30,333 bases of DNA, from the NCBI GenBank assembly GCA_034435435.1, contig DAOTXN010000068.1, positions 1-30,333 on the forward strand, written 5' to 3'. Each line of letters opens with the position of its first letter. The stretch's first letter is position 1. This document shows, in pieces, positions 15,075 to 22,782 of the stretch. The position numbers and the translations under genes are program-made. Source of the DNA: DAOTXN01 sp034435435 (GTDB lineage: Bacteria; Chloroflexota; Anaerolineae; S140-20). The notes below the pieces were generated by a model that ran no database searches, was not told the DNA's origin, and saw only the letters and a program-made list of their open reading frames with translations.

Positions 15075-15155
15075 CTAAAAACCGCCGCTACAGGCCGCCA
15101 CGAGGCCCAGGATGAGCAATGTGACGCCCACTCGCCACATAATAGACCACGTCAT
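15075..15155 (-). CDS. 26-residue lipoprotein-signal-like small protein
   Basis: The frame encodes a short N-terminus with Trp and Arg, a hydrophobic core (VGVTLLILGLVAAC) and a perfect lipobox LVAAC, followed only by SGGF and stop. After lipidation and cleavage the product would be a 5-residue lipopeptide starting at the Cys. A purine-rich GGGGGAAGGGG lies 4-8 bases before the ATG. Possible TAAAAT -10 at 15208-15213, with a near-perfect inverted repeat at the expected start. It resembles entericidin-type mini-lipoproteins in size and layout, not in sequence. It could also be a truncated lipoprotein gene. It is convergent with the oxidoreductase, 10 bases from its stop. Confidence 0.5.
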   Translation of the reverse strand: MTWSIMWRVGVTLLILGLVAACSGGF

Positions 15156-15183
15156 GTTACCCCTTCCCCCTGTGCAAAAGCCT

Positions 15184-15213
15184 CTCTCACATTGTGAAAG
15201 TGGGCGCATTTTA
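15184..15213 (-). promoter_or_regulatory. Possible promoter and operator for the mini-lipoprotein
   Basis: On the minus strand TAAAAT (15208-15213) could be a -10. CTCTCAC (15184-15190) and GTGAAAG (15194-15200) form an inverted repeat with one mismatch and a 3-base centre, covering the predicted start, where a repressor would block transcription. Confidence 0.35.
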
Positions 15214-15240
15214 CCCAAGACCGAAAAATCGCGCAAGCCC

Positions 15241-15269
15241 TTCTCACCACTTCTAACCTCTGCTATAAT
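15241..15269 (+). promoter_or_regulatory. Extended -10 promoter upstream of murJ
   Basis: TGCTATAAT (15261-15269) is a perfect extended -10. TTCTCA (15241-15246) lies 17 bases upstream and matches 4 of 6 -35 positions. The predicted leader of about 90 bases starts with a short direct repeat (TTTCCCTACG twice). Confidence 0.7.
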
Positions 15270-15365
15270 ACGCTTTCCCTACGTTTTCCCTACGCTGATC
15301 TGAACGGCCACCGGTTTTTACGGCGTGCAGGCGGGTCGGCGCAAGATTAGCACAAGCGAGCTAAA

Positions 15366-16913
15366 ATGACCTTCGCCGACAAACGACAGATCGCCCGCGC
15401 CGCCGGTGTCGTGATGGCGGCTTTCGCCCTGAGCCGGGTCTTGGGCCTGGTCCGGCAGATGGTGATTGCCGGGCAATTCGGCGCCGGGGCCGAGATGGAT
15501 GCCTACCAGGCTGCCTTTCGCCTGCCTGACTTGCTCTTTCAATTGATGGCCGGGGGCGCGCTGGGATCGGCCTTTATCCCCACGTTCACCGGCTACCTGG
15601 CCCGAGGCGACCGCAGCGGGGCCTGGCGACTGACCAGCGTTGTCATCAACCTGATCCTACTCATCCTGACGCTCGCAGCGGCCCTGGCGGCCCTCGTCGC
15701 GCCCTGGCTGGTGCAAGCGATCATCGCCCCCGGCTTCGACGCCCAGACGACCGCCCTCACCGTGCGTTTGATGCGCGTCATGCTCGTCTCGACGGTCATC
15801 TTTGGAGTTAGCGGGGTGGTTATGGGCGCGCTCAACGCCTGCCAGCATTTTCTGCTGCCGGCGCTGGCGCCCAGCCTGTACAACCTGGCGATCATCGGTG
15901 GGGCGCTATGGCTGGGGCCGACCATGGGCGTCATGGGGTTGGCCGTGGGGGTGGTAGGGGGGGCGGTGTTGCACCTGCTGGTGCAAGCGCCGGGCCTGCT
16001 GCGCCTGCGCGCCCGCTACAGTCCGGCGCTCACGGTGCACGACCCCGGCGTGCGCGAAGTGGGGCGGTTGATGGGGCCGCGGGTGTTAGGGCTGGCGGTG
16101 GTGCAGCTCAACTTTCTGGTCAACACCAACTTGGCGTCTTGGTTGGGCGAGGGTGCGGTGTCAGCGTTGAATTATGCCTGGCTGCTCATGCTGCTGCCCC
16201 AGGGAGTATTTGCCCAGGCAGTGGCGACGGCGGCCTTTCCCACTTTTGCCGAACAGTCGGCCCGAGGCGAGCGTGAGGCGCTGCGTTCGGCGCTGGCAGC
16301 CACGCTGCGGGCGATTTTTGTGCTCAGCTTGCCCGCAGCCGTGGGATTGGCCGTGCTGCGCGGGCCCCTGGTGGCGTTGCTTTTCGAGCGGGGCGCCTTT
16401 GGCGCGACCTCGACCGACTTGGTGGCGTGGGCGTTGTTGTTCTACGCGCTGGGATTGGTGGCCCACGCCGGACTAGAGATCGTGGCGCGCGCCTTTTACG
16501 CGCTGCACGACACAAAAACCCCACTCATCGTCGGCGGCGGGGCGATGCTGTTGAACGTGGCGCTGAGCCTGACGCTGCCGCCGCTGTTTGAGGCCGCCGG
16601 CTGGCAACCGCACGGCGGGCTGGCGCTGGCCAACTCGCTGGCGACGGCGCTGGAAATGATCGGCCTGCTGTGGATCATCCGCGGCCGGTTGAAGGGCCTG
16701 GAGGGTCGGCGGTCGCTGCCGACCGTTGTGCGCAGCACAGCGGCGGCGGGGTTGATGGGGCTGGCGCTGATTGCGCTGCAATGGAGGCTATCCGGCGTCT
16801 CGGCGCTGCTCGTGGGAACGGCGGGCATGATGGTGGGCGCGGCGGTCTATCTGGCCGCAGCCTGGGCGCTGAGTGTGGAGGAGATTCACGCGATCGCGCG
16901 GCGGGTACGATGA
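15366..16913 (+). CDS. murJ: Lipid II flippase MurJ (MviN)
   Basis: 515-residue polytopic membrane protein of the MOP superfamily that moves lipid-linked peptidoglycan precursor to the outer face of the membrane. The N-terminus (SRVLGLVRQMVIAGQFGAG, then DAYQAAFRLPDLLFQ) and GALGSAFIPTF are hallmark MurJ sequences. About 14 hydrophobic helices can be counted, and LFERGAFGA with a downstream AFYALHDTKTP segment is typical. Length is normal for the family. The start has only a weak ribosome site. It supplies the substrate used by the penicillin-binding protein at 278. The next gene, DUF2442, converges with a 13-base gap and no obvious terminator. Confidence 0.96.
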   Translation: MTFADKRQIARAAGVVMAAFALSRVLGLVRQMVIAGQFGAGAEMDAYQAAFRLPDLLFQLMAGGALGSAFIPTFTGYLARGDRSGAWRLTSVVINLILLILTLAAALAALVAPWLVQAIIAPGFDAQTTALTVRLMRVMLVSTVIFGVSGVVMGALNACQHFLLPALAPSLYNLAIIGGALWLGPTMGVMGLAVGVVGGAVLHLLVQAPGLLRLRARYSPALTVHDPGVREVGRLMGPRVLGLAVVQLNFLVNTNLASWLGEGAVSALNYAWLLMLLPQGVFAQAVATAAFPTFAEQSARGEREALRSALAATLRAIFVLSLPAAVGLAVLRGPLVALLFERGAFGATSTDLVAWALLFYALGLVAHAGLEIVARAFYALHDTKTPLIVGGGAMLLNVALSLTLPPLFEAAGWQPHGGLALANSLATALEMIGLLWIIRGRLKGLEGRRSLPTVVRSTAAAGLMGLALIALQWRLSGVSALLVGTAGMMVGAAVYLAAAWALSVEEIHAIARRVR

Positions 16914-16926
16914 GTGGCGTACAGTT

Positions 16927-17244
16927 TTAGGTCGGTGCTGTGACAGAGAGGGGAAGATTTGTTCTCTCAAGCTCAGCGTGTTTGGCCTGTTTGTGCGGAC
17001 GGGCTGGGACCCCGTAAAGCATACCTGTTGCACTGATATCCTCATCTACGTCTGGCCAATGCACTCCTTGCCCATTGCCAATGATTTCCCAGTTTTTTCG
17101 TTGTTCTGGCGTTGCTTCAGACAAGCGCCACGACCACACCAATGGCACACTAATTACACGTCCATCCGTCAAATAAGCTATAATCGCCTCATCGGTTACT
17201 TGCACATTCGTTATGCGAGGCGCATCATTCGCCACAATGCTCAT
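16927..17244 (-). CDS. DUF2442 domain protein
   Basis: 105 residues with the DUF2442 pattern: ITNVQVTDEAIIAYLTDGR, then ISVPLVWSWRL, EATPEQRKNWE, and GVHWPDVDEDIS followed by GMLYG. The family is small and DNA-binding-like (NE0471 fold) and is often paired with DUF4160, so an antitoxin-like or regulatory role is inferred. The start at 17244 is preferred over 17274 because the latter begins inside a palindromic repeat; AGG lies 8 bases upstream. Immediately upstream is the 17270-17361 hairpin, and beyond it a possible fragment of a partner gene. Confidence 0.82.
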   Translation of the reverse strand: MSIVANDAPRITNVQVTDEAIIAYLTDGRVISVPLVWSWRLSEATPEQRKNWEIIGNGQGVHWPDVDEDISATGMLYGVPARPHKQAKHAELERTNLPLSVTAPT

Positions 17245-17269
17245 TCCATGCCTGTAACTGCTCAGGTCT

Positions 17270-17361
17270 GTCATTCTGAGGAGCGAAGCGACGAAGAATC
17301 TCGTTTTGCAAAGCTTGAAACAGGGTGAAAATGAGATTCTTCGCTTCGCTCAGAATGACAT
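17270..17361. repeat. Palindromic repeat (GTCATTCTGAG type)
   Basis: The right arm (17331-17361) reads, on the minus strand, GTCATTCTGAGCGAAGCGAA then GAATCTCAT. The left arm (17270-17304) is the same with two small insertions. Repeats of this wording are common in several bacterial phyla and give spurious peptides such as VILSEAKNL or CHSERSEES in six-frame translations, as happens here. The element lies directly 5' of DUF2442. Confidence 0.85.
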
Positions 17362-17541
17362 GTCTGGGAGGCTGAGCAATTACCCATGCCTCCACAATCC
17401 TCTCGTGATGATTGCGTATCAACCCGCGAATGTCGATAACGTTGCCGACGCCAACCGCTTCGAGCCAACCCTACTCGTCGCACTTGCAGATAGGATAACA
17501 CACTCGCCGGGGCTTGTCAAAAAAGACTGGACGATCGTCTC
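17362..17541 (-). other. Intergenic stretch with possible DUF4160 remnant
   Basis: One minus-strand frame (about 17372-17460) reads VGVGNVIDIRGLIRNHHERI then VEAW. This resembles the C-terminal end of DUF4160 proteins (ELxxIxxLIxxHxxxIxEAW), the usual partner of DUF2442. No start codon or N-terminal half is found, and the frame breaks upstream. Low confidence; nothing else is seen here. Confidence 0.25.
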
Positions 17542-18930
17542 TCAATCGAACAGGCTGCCGAAAAACTTTTGCACCCAGTTCTGCGGCTCCTGCGCCCGCA
17601 CTTTGCCCGTTTGACCGTTGATGATGACGGTATACACGGCCTTGTCGTCGCGCTGATTGGCCGCCTTCCCTACGCGGTAACGAGCTACCCATACCGGTAA
17701 AAGCAATAGCTTGAACGATTCCACGATCACGCCGCTGGTGTTCAATTGCAGGTCTTTGGCGTTGCCCAGCGTGGCGCCGACGCGGGTGTTGACAAAGCGC
17801 CTGGCCCGCTCCAGCGCCACGCGCCGGGCCACCAGCGACGCGTCGGACACGGCGATCTCGTACACTTGGGCGGGCCAGTCGGCCAGATAAGCCTCGTCGA
17901 AAGGCGCTACGTCGGCCAGCACGTAGCGTTCTGCCTCTTCCATCATCAGCTCTGACGGCAGCTTGTGGCTGGCCGGGATCAGAATATCGTCTTCGTAGAC
18001 CAGGTGGCTACCTTCTTCGCGCACCAAGCGGCGCTGGTTATTGGAACCTCCAAAAGAGATCTGCAAACCGCCCACGTCCACGCTAGAGCTGTCGTCTCGA
18101 TAGACATAGCACTGCCAGCGGATTTCGCCGCTCAAGTCGAAGGTCCAGGCGGGTAGATACAGACCGCGCACGGGAGCCACCTTGGCCTTGCCTTTAAGCC
18201 CTTTTTTTGTGAACCATTCTTGAAAGGTGCGCCGCGCTGTTTCCAGCGACACCGCAAAGGGGATAATGCCTTCCGGTAGGATCAACTGGCGCGTCTCGGC
18301 CAGCTCTACCACGTGGGCTGAGCCGCAATAGGAGCACGTGAGCGACAGCACCCCCGAAGCCAGTAAAAAAGACGCCCCACACCCTTGACAGACAAAGGGG
18401 CGCGTACCGACCGGGCTGCTGTGGCCTTTGGCCGTAGCCATAGCGACGGTAAAGTCGTGCTCCTGCACCATCGCCCCCGACTGCATGGCAGCGAATAGAG
18501 TTTGCGCCTCGCCGCAATATTCACACTGCAGCGCTTTGCCGCTCGCTTTGAAGGCCATCTTGCCGCCGCATTTTGGACAGACAAAACGCTGCGACTCGAG
18601 CGGTTTCGGGGTCGTTTCTTCTAGCTGAGGCGCAGCCGGTTTCTGGCTGGGGTCAATAATGTCTTGGGGATCCAGCCGCCCATCCAGGATGGCCAGGCCG
18701 CGCCGCGCCAACTGATTGGCGGGGTCCTGCGCCAACGCTTCTTCCAGGCAATTGCGTTTTATCTTGGGGTCATCGCTCAGACCGCTCAGCCATAGCCAGG
18801 CTTGCGCCTTCTGGTCGCGGGTGGCGTCGGCGCGCAGCACCCATTCCAGATAAAAGCGGGCTTCATCTTTTTCTTTGGCCTTGGCCGCGGCCACTCCCCG
18901 GATGAGCAACTCGCGCGCGCCTTCCGACAT
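17542..18930 (-). CDS. TPR-like and double zinc-ribbon protein of unknown function
   Basis: 462 residues. Residues 1-85 form TPR-like helices (ARELLIRGVAAAKAKEKDEA, WLWLSGLSDDP, NQLARRGL) of a kind often seen at the start of Chloroflexota proteins. Two zinc ribbons follow: C118/C121/C136/C139 and C181/C184/C199/C202. The C-terminal half is beta-rich, with LYLPAWTFDL, LLLPVWVARY and INGQTGKVRAQEP, features of a family of zinc-ribbon proteins sometimes labelled primosome-like but without helicase motifs. There is no membrane segment here, though relatives may have one. AGGAG 7 bases upstream supports the start. It lies downstream of the GerW-like genes, beyond a palindromic repeat. Function unknown. 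Confidence 0.8.
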   Translation of the reverse strand: MSEGARELLIRGVAAAKAKEKDEARFYLEWVLRADATRDQKAQAWLWLSGLSDDPKIKRNCLEEALAQDPANQLARRGLAILDGRLDPQDIIDPSQKPAAPQLEETTPKPLESQRFVCPKCGGKMAFKASGKALQCEYCGEAQTLFAAMQSGAMVQEHDFTVAMATAKGHSSPVGTRPFVCQGCGASFLLASGVLSLTCSYCGSAHVVELAETRQLILPEGIIPFAVSLETARRTFQEWFTKKGLKGKAKVAPVRGLYLPAWTFDLSGEIRWQCYVYRDDSSSVDVGGLQISFGGSNNQRRLVREEGSHLVYEDDILIPASHKLPSELMMEEAERYVLADVAPFDEAYLADWPAQVYEIAVSDASLVARRVALERARRFVNTRVGATLGNAKDLQLNTSGVIVESFKLLLLPVWVARYRVGKAANQRDDKAVYTVIINGQTGKVRAQEPQNWVQKFFGSLFD

Positions 18931-18958
18931 CGAACGACTCCTACACTCGACCGCTGTC

Positions 18959-19011
18959 AGCGGTCAGCCGACAACTGAAAGCTAAAGGCTGATAACTGAA
19001 GGCTGACCGCT
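18959..19011. repeat. Palindromic repeat (AGCGGTCAGCC type)
   Basis: AGCGGTCAGCC (18959-18969) and GGCTGACCGCT (19001-19011) are perfect 11-base inverted arms. Between them are degenerate units of about GCTGATAACTGAAG. The right arm touches the stop codon of the GerW gene (19011-19013). Confidence 0.85.
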
Positions 19012-19394
19012 TACTTTTTTCCAAAGATGGCCCTGAGCGTTTGGGTGAACCAAAAGATGGCCCACATGCCGGTAAATATGCCAGCCATGGCGATGCGGCC
19101 CTCGTCCGTCACCGGCTTGACCGTGACCTTTTCGTCGGCGATTTCGATCACGGCCACCGGGCGGGCGGCCACCCCGCCGCCCACGCCGCCGCCGCTGCCG
19201 GTTGAAGGTTGCGCCGCGCCTTCCTGTTCGCCCCGGGTCGAACCTTCGCCGTAACCCAATCCAAAGGCGTATTTGATGTCGGCCACCGGAATGATGGTTT
19301 TGGCTCCCACCGTGACCGGCTCGCCATAGACGGCGTCTACGTTGGCTTTGTCTCTCAGGTCCTCAATGGCTTGGAAAATATCTTCTAACTGCAT
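19011..19394 (-). CDS. GerW/YtfJ family protein with C-terminal membrane helix
   Basis: 127 residues. The body matches the GerW (YtfJ) pattern: LRDKANVDAVYGEPVTVGAK, then TIIPVADIKYAFGLGYG, a Gly-rich linker, and AARPVAVIEIADEKVTVKPV. The C-terminus (MAGIFTGMWAIFWFTQTL) looks like a membrane helix. In spore formers GerW acts in germination, but the family occurs widely in non-spore-forming bacteria with unknown function, and that is the likelier situation here. AGGAGGTGA just upstream and a 3-base gap to the preceding gene show translational coupling. Confidence 0.88.
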   Translation of the reverse strand: MQLEDIFQAIEDLRDKANVDAVYGEPVTVGAKTIIPVADIKYAFGLGYGEGSTRGEQEGAAQPSTGSGGGVGGGVAARPVAVIEIADEKVTVKPVTDEGRIAMAGIFTGMWAIFWFTQTLRAIFGKK

Positions 19395-19397
19395 AGC

Positions 19398-19751
19398 TCA
19401 CCTCCTGCGTGCGTGTCCTGGGCGGCGCCGACGTCGGGCAAACATCAGGATGGCGACGACTAGATAGATTATCGGCAGCATCAGCGCGCCCATGAGCATT
19501 TTTTGTATCGTTTCACCGGTAACATCGAAAATTGGCATCTGTTCGGTGCTCCCATCGGGCCGACGCACGACGAGGTGAGCGGGCTGTAGCCACACTACAC
19601 CCCCGCCTCCGCCGTTAGAGTTGTGCGTGCCAAACGTCACCCGCCGGCGCAACGCCGAGCGTCTTTTGACTACCGGGATCAATTCGTGCGATCCGATCCG
19701 TATGGGCTTCCCTTCGACAAGCTGGGTATCCCAGCCGCGTATTCCATTCAC
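19398..19751 (-). CDS. GerW-like membrane-anchored small protein
   Basis: 117 residues. IRIGSHELIPVVKRR, then GGGGGVVWLQPAHLVVRRP and a C-terminal membrane helix (MLMGALMLPIIYLVVAILMF) with an Arg-rich tail mirror the layout of its GerW neighbour, so it is probably a divergent paralogue. The GTG start overlaps the TGA of the upstream gene (GTGA), with GGAGGTGA 6 bases before. The pair likely forms a membrane-associated complex (inference). Confidence 0.75.
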   Translation of the reverse strand: MNGIRGWDTQLVEGKPIRIGSHELIPVVKRRSALRRRVTFGTHNSNGGGGGVVWLQPAHLVVRRPDGSTEQMPIFDVTGETIQKMLMGALMLPIIYLVVAILMFARRRRRPGHARRR

Positions 19752-22375
19752 ATTCCCTCACCTCCGTTCTGTTCTATCTGCTCGAGAAGTTGCGCCAGGA
19801 GCGCTTCTTCGTCCTCGCGCGTCTGCACCTGCCCGTCGAGTCGGGCGTCGCGCAGTTGGTTGAGCAGCCGCCCAAACAGCGGCGTGGGCTTGAGGCCATG
19901 GCGCTCGATGAGATAGCGCCCGTCCAAGATGGGGCGCACGTCGCGCAACGCGGCATGAAAGTATCGCATCTGTTGACTGGCCAAACCTTCTTCGGCCGCC
20001 CAAGCCACCAGCAGCGCTTCGCTCGAAAAAGGCGCCAGCCAATGGTAGAGCGTGCTGGCCAGCTGGCTGTGTTGCAGGTCGGGCACATAGGCCCGGATTT
20101 GGGCAACTTCTTTGAGCCGTTTCACGTCGTCGTGGCTGAGCTTGAGCCGCTTGAAGCAACGCCGGCCCGATTCGTCCGACAGGCGGTACAGCAGCAATCC
20201 CCAGTAGCCAAAGGCCAGTCGCTCGGCGGTGATTCCCCACGACTCGTCGTCGGCTGCCTGCCGCAGGCGCTGAAATCGCTCCACCAGCCATTGGTCACAT
20301 GCCAATCCGGAGCAAATGGCCTGCAAAACGCCCAACTCGTGCAGGCGGCGCAGGGCGCGTTCGGGTTCGGCCTCGCGAAAGATCAAGGATAACTCGTGCC
20401 GGATGCGGTCCCCGCTGACCCGGTCCAACAGCGGCGCGGCGTCGGCGATGAGCTGCTCGGTGCGCGGCTCGATGTGAAAGCCCAGCCGCGTCTCCAGCCG
20501 GGCCGCCCGCAAGATGCGCGTGGGGTCTTCGACCAGGCTCAAGCTGTGCAGCACCCGAATGACGCCCTGGCGCAGGTCGGCCTCGCCGCCATAAAAGTCC
20601 AGCAGCTCGCCAAAGTGGTCCGGGTCGAGCCGGATGGCCAGCGTGTTGATGGTAAAGTCACGTCGGTGCAGGTCTTGCTTGATAGAGCTGCGCTCGACCT
20701 CCGGCAGCGCCGTGGGGTGGGTGTAGAATTCGGTGCGGGCGGTGACAAAGTCAATGGCCGTGGGCAGGTTGCTCGCGTCGCCGGGCGGCTCGGCCAGGCT
20801 ATCCAGCAGCCACTTGGCCGTGCCAAAGCGCTTGTGGCTGCGCACGCGCCCGCCGAATTGCTCGCGCAAGCGGCGGGCCAGGGCGATGGCGTCGCCCTCG
20901 ACTACCAGGTCGATGTCTACAATCGGCAGGTGCAGGAGCAAGTCGCGCACCAGGCCGCCCACAAAGTAGAGCGAAAAACCCAAATCGTCGGCGGTCTGGC
21001 TGATGCGCTGCACCAGCGCCAACGTCGGCGGCGACAAGGCTCTGCTCAAGCGGGCGCTGATTTCCTCGTCCAGGGTGGGGGCCTGGGCGGGCGTGCTCCA
21101 TAATTTGACCAGGTCGGTGCGTGTGACGATGCCCGTCACCTGGCCCCCTTCGACCACCGGCATCTGACCCCAGCCGTATTCGGCCATCAGTGCTTGCAGT
21201 TTTTCGACCGAATCGCCGGGCGCGACCCAGGCTTCGCCAGCCTCCATCACGTCGGCCACGGGCTTGTGGTGCAGATGGTGGCGCTGCGCCCGGTCCATGG
21301 CCTGGCGGGTCAGCAGGCCGACCACCCGCCCGGCGCGCACCACGGGGTAGCCTTCGTGACCGGTGCGCTCCATGCGGGCGGCGGCCTGGGCCACGGTGGT
21401 TTCGGCCCGGATGGTCTGCACGCCGCGCGACATGATTTGCTCCACCGTGACCGGCGGCTGAACCACGCCGGGGAGCAGGGTCAATAGCTCGGCGTGCACC
21501 GATTCGAGGGCGCGGTCGCGGATGAGCGCGGCGGCGGCGCGGGTGTGGCCGCCCCCGCCAAAGTGCGCCGCGACGGCGGCCACGTTGATAGCGTCGGTGG
21601 CGCTGCGAGCGATGAGCTGCACGTAACCGTCGAGGGCGATCAGCACGAACAAGGCCGCCGGTTCCAGCAGGTCGCGCAGTTTGTGGGCCAGCGTCGAAAG
21701 CTCCTCGTCAAAACTGTCGGCCTCGGCTGCGGCCACCGCCACCACCTGGCCGTTGATGGTGTGCATCTGGACCGTCTCGCGCAGCCGGTTGTAGAGGGCC
21801 TGTTGCTGCGGGCCAAGCGGATGGTGCAGGTGCTCGTTGACCACGGCCAGGTTGGCTCCCCGCTCCAGCAGCCAGCCGGCGGCGCGGGCGTCGCGGGCGG
21901 TGGTGGTGAGGTAGGAGAGCGAGCCGGTGTCTTCATAGATGCCCAGCAGCATCAGCGTGGCCTCGACAGGATTGACCGACAGGCCGGCCGCAGCGATTTT
22001 TTCGACCAGCAGCGTCGTCGTGGCGCCGGTCGGCTCGCCATGAAAGCTCCAGTTGGCGGGAAATTCTCGTCCGGGGGGGTGGTGGTCAATGACGGTCACG
22101 GGCAGGTTAGGCCGCATGCCTTTGACGGTGGTCAGGCTTTGGGTGTCCACCAGGATGACCCGCTCGATGGGCGCGCGCGGCAAGTCGGCGGCGCGGACCA
22201 TGGGCAGCTCGCCGCCATACAGGGCCAGGAAGGCCCGCCCGTTGCGGTTGATGCGCCGAGGCAGCACCGGCGTTGCGTCGGGGTAGAGCTTCCAGGCTGC
22301 CAGGAGCGAAGCGATAGCGTCGAAATCGGTGTTTTCGTGGGTCAGGATGACCGGCTGGCCGCGCCGTGGGGACAC
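19748..22375 (-). CDS. DHH-DHHA1-CBS-CBS-tRNA nucleotidyltransferase fusion
   Basis: 875 residues. An N-terminal DHH phosphoesterase (NTDFDAIAS; DHH at 97-99; YEDTG) is followed by DHHA1 (GGGGHTRAA, 273-281), two CBS domains (about 311-370 and 375-430), and a class II nucleotidyltransferase with FVGGLVRDLLL and catalytic D487/D489, then RRDFTINTLAIRL and EDPTRILRAARLE. This architecture is known in several phyla, where members add A or CC(A) to tRNA 3' ends; the DHH part may degrade nanoRNA or oligonucleotides. CBS domains suggest adenylate sensing. GTG start with AAAGGAG 8 bases upstream and an extended -10 promoter. Whether it adds A, C or both cannot be told from sequence alone. First gene of the operon with the GerW pair. 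Confidence 0.93.
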   Translation of the reverse strand: MSPRRGQPVILTHENTDFDAIASLLAAWKLYPDATPVLPRRINRNGRAFLALYGGELPMVRAADLPRAPIERVILVDTQSLTTVKGMRPNLPVTVIDHHPPGREFPANWSFHGEPTGATTTLLVEKIAAAGLSVNPVEATLMLLGIYEDTGSLSYLTTTARDARAAGWLLERGANLAVVNEHLHHPLGPQQQALYNRLRETVQMHTINGQVVAVAAAEADSFDEELSTLAHKLRDLLEPAALFVLIALDGYVQLIARSATDAINVAAVAAHFGGGGHTRAAAALIRDRALESVHAELLTLLPGVVQPPVTVEQIMSRGVQTIRAETTVAQAAARMERTGHEGYPVVRAGRVVGLLTRQAMDRAQRHHLHHKPVADVMEAGEAWVAPGDSVEKLQALMAEYGWGQMPVVEGGQVTGIVTRTDLVKLWSTPAQAPTLDEEISARLSRALSPPTLALVQRISQTADDLGFSLYFVGGLVRDLLLHLPIVDIDLVVEGDAIALARRLREQFGGRVRSHKRFGTAKWLLDSLAEPPGDASNLPTAIDFVTARTEFYTHPTALPEVERSSIKQDLHRRDFTINTLAIRLDPDHFGELLDFYGGEADLRQGVIRVLHSLSLVEDPTRILRAARLETRLGFHIEPRTEQLIADAAPLLDRVSGDRIRHELSLIFREAEPERALRRLHELGVLQAICSGLACDQWLVERFQRLRQAADDESWGITAERLAFGYWGLLLYRLSDESGRRCFKRLKLSHDDVKRLKEVAQIRAYVPDLQHSQLASTLYHWLAPFSSEALLVAWAAEEGLASQQMRYFHAALRDVRPILDGRYLIERHGLKPTPLFGRLLNQLRDARLDGQVQTREDEEALLAQLLEQIEQNGGEGM

Positions 22376-22419
22376 GGAATGGACTCCTTTGCGCGTTGGT
22401 TGGGTTTGTGCGTCGTCTT

Positions 22420-22428
22420 ATTATATCA
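22420..22428 (-). promoter_or_regulatory. Extended -10 promoter of the nucleotidyltransferase operon
   Basis: On the minus strand TGATATAAT, a perfect TGnTATAAT, about 38 bases before the GTG at 22375. No clear -35. Confidence 0.65.
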
Positions 22429-22691
22429 CAATCTTGGCTCTGCGGCGCGGTGCGGGTGGGTTTGGGAGACGCCTATCCGCTTTTGAAGGGTTCAACGCGC
22501 GGACGCTGCCCGCCACCCGGCGGCCATCTAGGATCGTAGGCTGATCGTCCAGCATCACCCTCCAGGAGCTGCTATCATAGGGTGGCAGTGCTGCAATAGC
22601 TTACCCCGCGCCAACAATCACATCCAGCGCCACAAATGCCCTTCCAAACACCGCATTTGCTCTTGTCCGCACCGGTTCATAAGAACCGATG
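22429..22691. other. Gene-free stretch
   Basis: No credible ORF on either strand. On the plus strand TGCTATCAT (22570-22578) has the extended -10 form with one mismatch and could start a leader of about 200 bases for the RCC1-like gene. Nothing else recognised. Confidence 0.4.
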
Positions 22692-22751
22692 CTAGCAGTC
22701 TGTCGGAGAGACGTAATTTAACCCCTTGTGGGCGTCCAAAATGGGCGCAAA
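22692..22751 (+). repeat. Second (partial) copy of the 4843-4959 element
   Basis: These 60 bases match the reverse complement of 4900-4959 at 54 of 60 positions, from the CTAG end through CGGAGAGACG to TCCAAAATGGGCGCAAA. Similarity stops abruptly and the other inverted end is missing. It ends 19 bases before the ribosome site of the RCC1-like gene. Confidence 0.85.
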
Positions 22752-22782
22752 GCGTGTGGGCCAATCGCTTGGAGGTGATAAA

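Noticed and set aside
17175..17185. Plus-strand TATAAT inside the DUF2442 gene
   Set aside because: It lies within a minus-strand coding sequence, has no -35 and leads to no plus-strand gene.
17225..17501. Minus-strand frames giving VILSEAKNL and CHSERSEES peptides
   Set aside because: These are translations of the GTCATTCTGAG palindromic repeat, a well-known source of false proteins.
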